This document shows positions 8,798 through 17,475 of a DNA stretch of 64,000 bases, piece by piece. A model generated the notes under the pieces. It had not been told where the DNA came from. It did not search any database and saw only the letters and a list, made by a program, of their open reading frames with translations. Position 1 is the stretch's first letter, and the number at the start of each line of letters is the position of its first letter. The translations under genes were made by a program, and so were the position numbers. The stretch is from Chelativorans sp. YIM 93263 (GTDB taxonomy: Bacteria > Pseudomonadota > Alphaproteobacteria > Rhizobiales > Rhizobiaceae): NCBI RefSeq assembly GCF_028767125.1, contig NZ_JAKCWP010000007.1:62001-126000 (forward strand). Reading direction: 5' to 3'.

Positions 8798-9670
8798 ATG
8801 AAAAACCTGAGCTGGGACGATCTTAGAATCTTCATCAGCGTCGCGCGCGGCGGCGGCTTATCGGCAGCGGCCGAGGAGACCGGTTCGAGTCCAGCCACGA
8901 TTGGCAGGCGCATGCTGACGCTCGAAGAGGCGGTTGGGCGTCCGCTCTTCCTTCGCCGGCGGACCGGCTACACGCTGACAGGGGATGGCGAAGCCCTCTA
9001 CAAGCGCGCCTTGGGGATGGAAGCAAGCGCCCGGCCGATCGCCGAGTGGCTGGAAGCGGGCGGACACCGCCCCGTGGTGCGCATTTCCGCAGGGACATGG
9101 ACTGCCGGCTTTTTCGCAGCCAATTTCGCGCGCCTGTGGACGCCCGAGGACGCTTTCCGCATCGCATTCAAGACAACGGAGGCACGTCTGGACATTGCGC
9201 ACCGGGAGGTGGAAATCGGTTTGCGGAATGGCCGGCCCGACAATCCGAGTCTCGCGGCCAGGCATGCGGTGACAATAGCCTATGCTCCTTTTCGCGCCCG
9301 CAACCATCCCCCTGGCGAAAGCTGGGTGGCCATCGCGCCGGACGACGCTCGGACCCGGTCCGCTCGATGGGTCAACGCGCAAGAAAACATTCAGATCGCC
9401 GCCTGGGCGAACGCCCCGCGCACGCTTTACGATCTCATCGGCTCGGGCACCGGCACAGGTGTGCTGCCATGTTTCGCGGGCGACCGGGACCCGCATCTGG
9501 AGCGGGCGGGCGACGAAATCGCGGAACTGCGCGAAGAGCAGTGGATCGTGATGCACAACGACGACCGCTATCGCCCGGAGGTGCGCACGGTGATCGATCG
9601 CATCGTCGCCGTCTTCAAAAGCCACGCGGCCCTGTTCGCCGGGGAGCGGCCGATCGAGGGTGAGCTATAG
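8798..9670 (+). CDS. LysR family transcriptional regulator
   Basis: DNA-binding regulator of 290 residues. The winged helix-turn-helix occupies about residues 3-62, with the recognition region SAAAEETGSSPATIGRRM and a typical LysR ending GRPLFLRRRTGYTLT. The C-terminal effector-binding domain is shorter and more divergent than average, as in the branch that includes regulators of metabolite efflux and oxidoreductases. It begins at ATG 8798 in a 222-base gap after the oxidoreductase gene. It converges with the ScfR-like gene. Ligand and targets unknown; the adjacent oxidoreductase is the natural candidate target. Confidence 0.88.
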   Translation: MKNLSWDDLRIFISVARGGGLSAAAEETGSSPATIGRRMLTLEEAVGRPLFLRRRTGYTLTGDGEALYKRALGMEASARPIAEWLEAGGHRPVVRISAGTWTAGFFAANFARLWTPEDAFRIAFKTTEARLDIAHREVEIGLRNGRPDNPSLAARHAVTIAYAPFRARNHPPGESWVAIAPDDARTRSARWVNAQENIQIAAWANAPRTLYDLIGSGTGTGVLPCFAGDRDPHLERAGDEIAELREEQWIVMHNDDRYRPEVRTVIDRIVAVFKSHAALFAGERPIEGEL

Positions 9671-9686
9671 CAAGGGATCGGCAGCC

Positions 9687-11111
9687 TCACTGGAAATCGA
9701 ACGCGCTGAGCCCCGTCACCATTTCGTCCAGCCCGAGCGGTCGCGTCACCGGCGGTTCGGCGCGGGCAAGACATCCCTGCCGCTCGCAAAGCCGGCATGA
9801 AGGGCCGACGGGGACAGGCGTCTCCGCCGCGGCGGCCGACAGTGCCACATCGTAGACGAGGCGATCCTTATAAGAAAGATCGCACCCCAGAAGCAGCGCT
9901 GTTCGGCGCGGGCGCTCGTTGAAACCAGCCTGAGGACCCTCCAGGGTACGCGCCAACGTCAGAAATCTCTCGCCATCCGGCATCTCCACGGCCTCGACCA
10001 GTGTCTGGCGGGGCTGGGCAAAGGCAGCGTGAACGCACAGTTTCGGGCAGGCCCCGCCGAAGCTGCGGCGCGGAAAGCCCTGGGCGCCTGCCCGGCGCAG
10101 CCGGTTTCCGGCGCTGTCCACCTCCAGCATGAAGAACGGAACGCCCGGAGCCCCTTCCCGTCCTAACGTGGTGAGGCGGTTCGCCGCCTGCTCGAACGAC
10201 ACGCGAAAACGGGCGGAAAGCACATCCGCATCGTAGCGCGCGCGCTCAGCCGCCAGATGAAAAGCCCGATAGGGCATCATCAGCGCATGGGCGGCGTAGC
10301 GGCCGAGCTCGAACCGCGCCAATCGTCTCGCTTCATCCGAAGTGAGCTTCAGCGTTTCGATTTCCGCCATGATCGCCACCCGCATGCGAATGAGGCAGGC
10401 CTCGATCGCGATCTCCCGCATCCGGTCGGCAACGGAGAGGCGCTCGGAAATGAAAAGCCGGTGGGAATGCCGGTCGTAGCGCCGCCGCCAGTTCGGCATG
10501 ATGGCCGCGGGCAGCACACGCACGGCGATGCCGTGTTCGCGCTTGAGCCAGCTCTTCAATGCGCCGGCCAGATCCTCGTCGGCGTGCAGAACGCGATGGA
10601 ACGCCTCCGCCTCCTCTTCCAGCGCGGGAAAATGATTGGGCCGTTCCTCGAATGCCTCGCGAACTTCGTCCACCGGCAGGCGCGCGGCGGAAATCGCCGT
10701 GGCGCGCCCCTCGGTTGCGAGCACTTCGGAAAGATCGGAAAGGCGGCCCGCCTGCTCCCGATATGCGCGGTAGAGCTTCGCCAATGCGGCTGCGGCGTTG
10801 GGCGCGGCCTCCACCACTTCCACCATCTCATGCTCCCCCGGCAACTCGCCGGCCAGAAGCGGATCGGAAAAGACTTCTTTCAGCGCGGCAAGAGACGCAC
10901 CGCTCTCGCCCTGCAATTCCTCGGGATCGACCTTGTACACGGAGGCGAGCTTGAGCACGAGTTGCGCTGTCAGCGGGCGCTGGTTGCGCTCGATCAGGTT
11001 CAGATACGAGGGCGAGATGCCGAGACCCTCAGCCATTCCCGTCTGGGTGAGGCCTTTGGCGTTGCGGATGCGCCGGATACGCGGGCCAGCGAAGATTTTC
11101 TGCGGTGCCAT
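9687..11111 (-). CDS. ScfR/RamB-type regulator (XRE helix-turn-helix plus DUF2083)
   Basis: Regulator of short-chain fatty acid or acetate metabolism by family. Start is at ATG 11111, preceded by an excellent GGGAGG, giving 474 residues; the frame continues upstream to 11291 but that part looks non-coding. An XRE helix-turn-helix lies at about residues 8-62 (GLTQTGMAEGLGISPSYLNLIE). The middle M78-like peptidase domain has no HExxH. The C-terminal DUF2083 region is cysteine-rich and ends with CRLCERQGC. RamB and related proteins control glyoxylate-shunt genes, and this gene is divergent from isocitrate lyase, so control of aceA is a strong inference. A TTTACA direct repeat lies in its leader. 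Confidence 0.88.
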   Translation of the reverse strand: MAPQKIFAGPRIRRIRNAKGLTQTGMAEGLGISPSYLNLIERNQRPLTAQLVLKLASVYKVDPEELQGESGASLAALKEVFSDPLLAGELPGEHEMVEVVEAAPNAAAALAKLYRAYREQAGRLSDLSEVLATEGRATAISAARLPVDEVREAFEERPNHFPALEEEAEAFHRVLHADEDLAGALKSWLKREHGIAVRVLPAAIMPNWRRRYDRHSHRLFISERLSVADRMREIAIEACLIRMRVAIMAEIETLKLTSDEARRLARFELGRYAAHALMMPYRAFHLAAERARYDADVLSARFRVSFEQAANRLTTLGREGAPGVPFFMLEVDSAGNRLRRAGAQGFPRRSFGGACPKLCVHAAFAQPRQTLVEAVEMPDGERFLTLARTLEGPQAGFNERPRRTALLLGCDLSYKDRLVYDVALSAAAAETPVPVGPSCRLCERQGCLARAEPPVTRPLGLDEMVTGLSAFDFQ

Positions 11112-11123
11112 CGCCTCCCTCGT

Positions 11124-11139
11124 TTTACACTTCTTTACA
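11124..11139. promoter_or_regulatory. Candidate ScfR-type operator
   Basis: Direct repeat TTTACA at 11124-11129 and 11134-11139, spaced exactly 10 bases, just upstream of the regulator start at 11111. From memory, related regulators such as PccR bind paired TTTGCAAA boxes separated by four bases; this is a degenerate version of that layout. Autoregulation and control of divergent aceA are inferred. Confidence 0.4.
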
Positions 11140-11359
11140 ATCGCCGCAGAGCTTAATGCCGCACGAGCTTTTACTCCTTTGACAGGTTTACCGGCGGGCA
11201 CTGTGAAAAGCAAGACAAGTCCACTCGAATTGCAGGGATTCCGGCGCTCTCTTTCGTGCCTATTTCTCCACAGAGGAGTAAATCTTGTCATGGACGCGTG
11301 GCTGAAACTCTTTCAGCACGCAACATCCGACAGCAGTGCATCTCTTTCAGGAGGGTCGT

Positions 11360-12646
<1,287 letters not shown>

Positions 12647-12666
12647 AACTTACAGGAGAAAGTATC

Positions 12667-12906
12667 ATGACACCGAAGACCCATGTGAGGGAACGCGTGG
12701 AAGAACAGGCGCAAGCCATGAGTGCGGAACAGCAAGCCCTGGTGCGCCGGATCGCCAACGATCTCCACCGGCTCAACCAATCCGTCATGGAGGCGGTGGA
12801 ATCAGGCGTTTCCATAGAGCTTATCCGCGCCGCCCGCCATCATGGCGGCGGCGGAAACTGGGGCGACCTCGTCGTTCCCGCCATCCTGGTAAACCAGGCC
12901 AGATAG
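12667..12906 (+). CDS. Small protein of unknown function downstream of aceA
   Basis: A 79-residue protein starting at ATG 12667, preceded by CAGGAGAAAGTATC, a strong ribosome binding site, 20 bases after aceA. The N-terminal half is predicted charged helix (residues 5-45, many Glu/Gln/Arg), followed by an RHHGGGGNWGDLVVP turn and a short C-terminal tail. No signal peptide or membrane segment. Codon use resembles its neighbours. I do not recognise the family. The tight spacing to aceA suggests coexpression and perhaps a role in regulating or stabilising isocitrate lyase, which is inference only. Confidence 0.7.
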   Translation: MTPKTHVRERVEEQAQAMSAEQQALVRRIANDLHRLNQSVMEAVESGVSIELIRAARHHGGGGNWGDLVVPAILVNQAR

Positions 12907-12975
12907 AGCCTGCTTCACTGCTACTGTGTTACCGCCACCTCCTCCGGCGCAGTTCCACCACAAGACTCTACCTGC

Positions 12976-13006
12976 CTCCTTTAGCATTACGATTATGCTA
13001 AAGGAG
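12976..13006 (+). promoter_or_regulatory. Perfect 12-bp inverted repeat sequestering a Shine-Dalgarno
   Basis: Arms CTCCTTTAGCAT (12976-12987) and ATGCTAAAGGAG (12995-13006) with a 7-base loop. The right arm is a perfect ribosome binding site, AAAGGAG, followed five bases later by GTG at 13012 and ten sense codons to TGA at 13042-13044. No T-run follows. It could be an operator, a terminator remnant for the aceA operon, or a leader-peptide control element for the gene at 13132. The 225-base gap 12907-13131 holds no other gene I can support. Confidence 0.45.
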
Positions 13007-13040
13007 TACTAGTGCAGACATACCCGAACGATTATACGTA

Positions 13041-13068
13041 TTGACAACCGAAGGGGTATGGAGACTAT
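13041..13068 (+). promoter_or_regulatory. Possible sigma70-type promoter for the pseudo-receiver gene
   Basis: TTGACA at 13041-13046 is a consensus -35; a weak -10 (GACTAT, 13063-13068) follows at 16 bases. It lies 64 bases before the ATG at 13132. The -10 is poor, so confidence is low. Confidence 0.3.
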
Positions 13069-13131
13069 CCACGCGCAACCTAAAGTCACTATCTTATCAA
13101 GTCCACTATAGCGCGACCGGGGGGAAACATC

Positions 13132-13557
13132 ATGGCATCAGATGGCGGCCAGGGCCTGCATTGTGAATCTCGTGGAGGTCGCATGCGCTCGGGCGACAAT
13201 CGCGCGCTCATCGTTTCCACCTCGCCCATCAGCCGCATCGTGATTGCGCGGACCGCGGAAGGTGTATACCTCCGGCCGGATGCGGTGCCGCCGGAAGCCG
13301 CGGTGCGCGCTCTGCGCACCAGCGACCCACGCATGGTCATCATTGAGGCCGCAGCCTCCGACGACAGTTTGAAGCCGTTGATGTCGGAACTTGCCCTGCG
13401 CAGGCGCGAGCGGCAGATGCCTCGCGTTGTGCTTATCACGGATGCCATGACCCATCGCGACATGCCGCCGATGGAGGGGCTCTTCGACGCTGTGGTCCCC
13501 AAGCCGGTCACGCCGGACACGCTTCAGCCGGTGCTGGAGCGGCTGAGCCGGCTTTAG
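13132..13557 (+). CDS. Degenerate response-regulator receiver protein
   Basis: A 141-residue single-domain protein with the alternating beta/alpha pattern of a CheY-like receiver, but without the phosphorylation site. Where receivers have the acidic pair after strand 1, this has ALIVSTSP; after strand 3 the aspartate position reads VIIEAAA. The switch Thr (VVLITD) and the invariant Lys (VVPKPV) before the last helix are kept. It is therefore a pseudo-receiver that probably signals by protein contact, not phosphorylation. ATG 13132 follows GGGGGAAACATC; ATG 13183 is an alternative start closer to the fold. No partner kinase is nearby. Confidence 0.65.
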   Translation: MASDGGQGLHCESRGGRMRSGDNRALIVSTSPISRIVIARTAEGVYLRPDAVPPEAAVRALRTSDPRMVIIEAAASDDSLKPLMSELALRRRERQMPRVVLITDAMTHRDMPPMEGLFDAVVPKPVTPDTLQPVLERLSRL

Positions 13558-13564
13558 TCTCAGG

Positions 13565-14086
13565 TCAAGCGTTCCTCCCAGTATCTTTTCCTGTCCGCCC
13601 GTCCGCCAGATGGTCGAGCGGAAGTGATGCCTGGTCCTTGACGGTCTGGATGGCGAAGTTTGAACGGATATCGCTGACGCCGGGCAGCCTGAGAAGCGTA
13701 CTCAGAAGCAGGCGCTCGTAGGCTTTCAAATCCTGTACGACGACCTGCAGCAGGAAGTCCGCCTCGCCTGAGACGAGATGACAGGAGATAACCTCCGGCA
13801 GCGCCGTGACGGCTTCGCGAAAGGCAGTCGCCGCCTGTTCGTGATGCCTTTCCACCTTCACGCCGACGAATATGGTGAGCCCGAGACCAAGGTTCCCCCG
13901 GTCAAGCGCGGCATGATAGCCGGAGATAATACCCGCATTCTCAAGCAGACGAACCCGCCGCAGGCAGGGCGAAGGCGACAGGCCGACTTCCTCGGCGAGT
14001 TCAACATTGGATAAGCGCCCATTGCGCTGCAGGGCGGCTAAAATTTTGCGGTCGATCGCGTCCAGATCGGTATTTGGCATATTCAT
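13565..14086 (-). CDS. Lrp/AsnC family transcriptional regulator
   Basis: Amino-acid-responsive regulator, 173 residues from ATG 14086 (GGAGAAGA upstream). The helix-turn-helix lies at about residues 8-55 (LDAIDRKILAALQRNGRLS, VELAEEVGLSPSPCLRRV) and a RAM ligand-binding domain in the C-terminal half with GEADFLLQVV. It is divergent from a LysE-type exporter with 123 bases between starts, the classic arrangement in which an Lrp protein activates export of the amino acid it senses. A palindrome at 14108-14118 in that gap is a candidate binding site. Confidence 0.92.
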   Translation of the reverse strand: MNMPNTDLDAIDRKILAALQRNGRLSNVELAEEVGLSPSPCLRRVRLLENAGIISGYHAALDRGNLGLGLTIFVGVKVERHHEQAATAFREAVTALPEVISCHLVSGEADFLLQVVVQDLKAYERLLLSTLLRLPGVSDIRSNFAIQTVKDQASLPLDHLADGRTGKDTGRNA

Positions 14087-14107
14087 TCTTCTCCACGATA
14101 GAACGCA

Positions 14108-14118
14108 GCATATTATGC
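14108..14118. promoter_or_regulatory. Palindrome in lrp-lysE intergenic region
   Basis: GCATATTATGC, an 11-base perfect palindrome around a central T, overlapping an AT-rich segment (CATAAT on the minus strand) that could be the -10 of the regulator gene. A related site, CATATAATATG, lies at 15657-15667 upstream of the racemase/puuA2 pair. Both could be bound by the Lrp protein (inference). Confidence 0.4.
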
Positions 14119-14209
14119 CATAAAATCGGCTATTGATAAGCACATTCGCAGGGACATACCTTGCCTGCCTTGGCTATTGTGCCACCGGATCACTTCAGTG
14201 GAGAACGAC

Positions 14210-14839
14210 ATGCCTGACCTTGCGCTTTTCGTCGGCGCGCTGGCGATCGCCTATATCGTGCCTGGCCCGGACATGATCCTGCTGTTGCAGACGGGCGCTT
14301 TGCGCGGCCGCCAGCCGGCTTTGGTGACGGCCATCGGCCTGGGGGCCGCGCGCGGCGTACATGTCGCGCTCGCGGCATTGGGCCTTGCTGCCTTGCTTCG
14401 CACCTCACCCGCCATTTTCGAGATGGTGCGGATAGTAGGAGCGGCTTATCTCGTCTGGCTCGGAATCAGCATTTTGCGTGCGCCATCGTTGGTACCCGAC
14501 GCGGCAGCGGCACAAGAAAGCCCGCCGGACGATCTGCGCCGCGCGCTCACGCGCGGCTTTCTCACGAACCTGCTTAATCCCAAGGCGCTGCTGTTCTGCT
14601 CAGTGCTCCTGCCGCAATTTCTTCACCCCGCAGGCGGACCGCTGGCAGCGCAATTCTTCCTGCTGGGCTCGGTGCTGGTGGCGACGGGCTTGGTCTTCGA
14701 TACTCAATACGCTCTGGCCGGGAATGGTATCGGTGCGTTTCTCGCCCGCCGGCCCATGTGGCAGCGCTTCCAGCGATGGCTTTTCGGCTCCGCGCTGATC
14801 GGCTTCGGCGTGAAGCTGCTGGCAGAGGATGGGGTCTAG
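14210..14839 (+). CDS. LysE family amino acid exporter
   Basis: Inner-membrane exporter of the LysE/RhtB family, 209 residues with about six hydrophobic segments. The start at ATG 14210 follows GTGGAGAAC. The N-terminal signature YIVPGPDMILLLQTGALRG and the mid-protein GFLTNLLNPKALLFC are highly characteristic of the RhtB branch, which exports homoserine, threonine and other neutral amino acids. Divergent from an Lrp-type regulator, which likely induces it. Its last four bases overlap the convergent racemase-like gene, so the pair have overlapping ends. Confidence 0.93.
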   Translation: MPDLALFVGALAIAYIVPGPDMILLLQTGALRGRQPALVTAIGLGAARGVHVALAALGLAALLRTSPAIFEMVRIVGAAYLVWLGISILRAPSLVPDAAAAQESPPDDLRRALTRGFLTNLLNPKALLFCSVLLPQFLHPAGGPLAAQFFLLGSVLVATGLVFDTQYALAGNGIGAFLARRPMWQRFQRWLFGSALIGFGVKLLAEDGV

Positions 14840-15618
14840 GCAACCTCCGCATCGCCAGAGACGGAGCGCTCCTGCGTCCTGTCTCCAGCGCCAGTCGGCG
14901 CATGCTGAAACAGGGCACCCATTTCGGGCTTGCTGACGCGCAGTCCGGCAATGCGCGCGGCCTCCCACACCGAAACCTGATTGGCAGTCAGAACAGGAAC
15001 CCCGAACTGCCTTTCCAGTGGCGCGATGACATCCCAGGCGGGGATGGCCGTGTCCGGTATCAAAAGCGCCCCCGCGCCGGCGAGATCGATCGTGCCCGCC
15101 GCCGCTACCATTTCCGCAATCTCCAGCAGTGAGGCATCGGGGCCGGAATCGATGGAGAGCCAGTGCATGGCACGCACAGTGATACCGAACTCGCCGAGAA
15201 AACGCTGAAATGCTTTTGCGGTGGCTTCCGGATAGCTTGCCAGCACCGCCACGTCGGTCACCTCCAGGTGCCGCAGCGCGCTGGCAAAGGCGAGCGATGT
15301 GCTGGCCGCAGGCGCGCCTGTCGCCTTCGAAATAGCCTCGGCCTGGGCCTCCGCGTGAGCCCGCCCGTCGATAAAGCTGCCGCTGGTGCAGGTCCAGATG
15401 GCGGCGGAGGGCGCCAGCCGCGCGAGAATGCGGGCGGAGAATTCGAGATTGGGGATTTGCCCTGTTCGGCTGAGATGCTCCGGCGCGTGCTCGTCATCCC
15501 CGCCGGAGATGCGCACACCCACGGTCGAGGCCCGCACGCCCTTGCCCAGCATTTCGCTGTATTTATACAGCTCATCCTCCGCCCCACACGGCGGATACAG
15601 GAAACCAAGCCTTGTCAT
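14836..15618 (-). CDS. Asp/Glu racemase superfamily, maleate isomerase/arylmalonate decarboxylase-like
   Basis: A 260-residue enzyme of the aspartate/glutamate racemase superfamily. The first catalytic cysteine is in AIWTCTSGSF at about residues 79-88. The second cysteine, which normally lies near residue 190, appears to be replaced: the segment reads ALLIPDTAIPAWD. Loss of one of the two cysteines is known in arylmalonate decarboxylase, although there the other one is lost, so neither racemase nor maleate isomerase activity should be assumed. It opens divergently from puuA copy 2 with a palindrome between them. Substrate unknown; context suggests amino or dicarboxylic acid metabolism. Confidence 0.75.
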   Translation of the reverse strand: MTRLGFLYPPCGAEDELYKYSEMLGKGVRASTVGVRISGGDDEHAPEHLSRTGQIPNLEFSARILARLAPSAAIWTCTSGSFIDGRAHAEAQAEAISKATGAPAASTSLAFASALRHLEVTDVAVLASYPEATAKAFQRFLGEFGITVRAMHWLSIDSGPDASLLEIAEMVAAAGTIDLAGAGALLIPDTAIPAWDVIAPLERQFGVPVLTANQVSVWEAARIAGLRVSKPEMGALFQHAPTGAGDRTQERSVSGDAEVA

Positions 15619-15656
15619 ATGATCCTCGTTTGTCGCGGGGAACGCCCCAACGCCGA

Positions 15657-15667
15657 CATATAATATG
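15657..15667. promoter_or_regulatory. Palindrome between racemase and puuA2
   Basis: CATATAATATG, an 11-base palindrome in the 146-base divergent gap. Read on the minus strand with its neighbour it gives GCATATTAT, nine bases identical to the palindrome upstream of the Lrp gene. Candidate Lrp-type or shared operator. Confidence 0.35.
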
Positions 15668-15764
15668 CGTTAGCACACGTAAAAGGCACCGCGAAGACTT
15701 GCCCTTCCCTTTCGGCTGCCCCCACGTCTATACTCGCGCGCATTCGAAGTAATCCTGGTGATTG

Positions 15765-17198
15765 ATGCTGGATAATAAGAAAGCAGACCGCACGACCGGC
15801 AGGAGCGGGCGCACCCGCATGCCGGCATTCCTCAAAAATCTGCGCGGAGTGAAGAACTGGAAAGAGACCGGTAGCTGGCTGGAGTGGCGTGGCATCGAGG
15901 ACATCGAGTGCATTACGCCGGACCAGGCGGGTGTGGCCCGCGGCAAGATGATGCCGTCGAAGAAGTTCACCTCCAACACCTCGCTGGCCCTGCCCTCGGC
16001 CGTGTTCATGACGACGATTTCCGGAGGTTATCCGGAGAGCGGCAATGGCTTCGTCTATCCCGAGGATGACGGCGACCTGAAGCTGGTGCCGGACCTGTCG
16101 ACTCTTTCCGTCGTGCCGTGGGAGACCGACCCGACGGCACAGGTGATCTGCGATCTGGTGCACCAGGACGGCCGTGTCGTCGAGTTCAGCCCGCGCAACG
16201 TTCTCAAGCGCGTGGTGGCGAAATACGCCGAGCACGGACTGAAGCCCATCGTGGCGCCGGAGATCGAGTTCTACCTCGTCTTCAAGAACCCGGATCCGGA
16301 TTATCCGCTCACCCCGCCCGTCGGCCGCTCGGGCCGGCCCATCGGCGGAGGGCAGGGGTATTCCATCGCCGGCGTCAACGAGTTCGACGAGCTGATCGAC
16401 GACATTTATCATTTCTCCGAAAGCCAGGGGCTGGAGATCGATACGCTGATCCACGAGGAGGGCGCGGGGCAGCTTGAGATCAACCTGCGCCATGGCGACC
16501 CGATCGAGCTGGCGGATCAGGTTTTCCTCTTCAAGCGCACAATCCGCGAAGCCGCGCTCAAGCACGACACCTATGCCACCTTCATGGCCAAGCCCATTCA
16601 GGACCAGCCAGGTTCGGCCATGCATATTCACCAGTCGGTGATTGCGGGCAAGGAGAAGCGTAACGCCTTTTCTAACGCGAAGGGTGAGGAAACAGACATG
16701 TTCCGCCACTTCATCGGCGGGCTGCAGCGGCACATTCCCAACGCGCTCATCATGCTGGCGCCCTATGTGAACTCCTATCGGAGACTGACGCAGGGCACCG
16801 CCGTGCCGGTCAATACGCGCTGGGGCTATGACAACCGCACCACGGCGTTTCGCATTCCGCGTTCCGATCCTTCGGCGCGTCGTGTGGAAAACCGCATTCC
16901 TTCCTCCGATGCCAATCCCTATCTGGCGCTTGCCGCCTCGCTCGCCTGCGGGCTGATCGGCATTCTCGAGAAGACCGAGCCGGACGCCCCGGCCGGAACT
17001 GCGGTGAACCAGGACGAGATCGAACTGCCGCGCGGCCTGCTCGAGGCGGTGGCATTGTTCGAGGGCGATGTGGCCCTGCGCGACATCCTTGGCGAGCCAT
17101 TCACCACAACCTATGCCGCCATCAAACGAGCGGAGTTCGAGACCTTCATGAAGGTCATCAGCCCGTGGGAGCGGGAGTATCTGCTGTTGAATGTGTGA
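15765..17198 (+). CDS. puuA: Glutamine synthetase family protein, gamma-glutamylpolyamine synthetase (copy 2)
   Basis: Second GS-like ligase, 477 residues from ATG 15765 (a TTG codon precedes it directly; no strong ribosome site). Closest in form to rhizobial PuuA: VARGKMMPSKKF near residue 65, a catalytic core with EGAGQLEINLRHGDP, metal/His region GSAMHIHQS and C-terminal RVENRIPSSDANPYLALAA. The adenylylation loop of GlnA is not seen. It is only distantly similar to copy 1 at 5999-7498, so the two probably handle different amines. Followed after 277 bases by a PuuB-type oxidase, which supports a gamma-glutamyl polyamine or amine catabolic function. Confidence 0.88.
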   Translation: MLDNKKADRTTGRSGRTRMPAFLKNLRGVKNWKETGSWLEWRGIEDIECITPDQAGVARGKMMPSKKFTSNTSLALPSAVFMTTISGGYPESGNGFVYPEDDGDLKLVPDLSTLSVVPWETDPTAQVICDLVHQDGRVVEFSPRNVLKRVVAKYAEHGLKPIVAPEIEFYLVFKNPDPDYPLTPPVGRSGRPIGGGQGYSIAGVNEFDELIDDIYHFSESQGLEIDTLIHEEGAGQLEINLRHGDPIELADQVFLFKRTIREAALKHDTYATFMAKPIQDQPGSAMHIHQSVIAGKEKRNAFSNAKGEETDMFRHFIGGLQRHIPNALIMLAPYVNSYRRLTQGTAVPVNTRWGYDNRTTAFRIPRSDPSARRVENRIPSSDANPYLALAASLACGLIGILEKTEPDAPAGTAVNQDEIELPRGLLEAVALFEGDVALRDILGEPFTTTYAAIKRAEFETFMKVISPWEREYLLLNV

Positions 17199-17475
17199 TT
17201 GGGAGGGCAGTAGGGCCGCGGAAGGCTATGGTCGCGAGAACCCCGGCTCATACCGGCAGTCTCTCAAAATCGCGCGGAATTCCCTGGAGAGTTGGAGAGA
17301 CATCTCTTGTTAAACGAGCGAATTGGCCTCGCCACCCGCGAATCGATTACCCCCCATCAATGGCAACGCGCGGAAGCGCCGGTAAACTGCTGCGGGCCGT
17401 AGTGCGAGAACTCTCCACCTGATGGCCACCGTTGCCCTACTGCCTTATTCCCTAACCTCTAGATCACCGCACTCG

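Noticed and set aside
8881-8900. GGTTCGAGTCC, resembling a tRNA T-arm
   Set aside because: It lies inside the LysR helix-turn-helix coding sequence (TGSSPAT codons) and no acceptor or anticodon stems fold around it.
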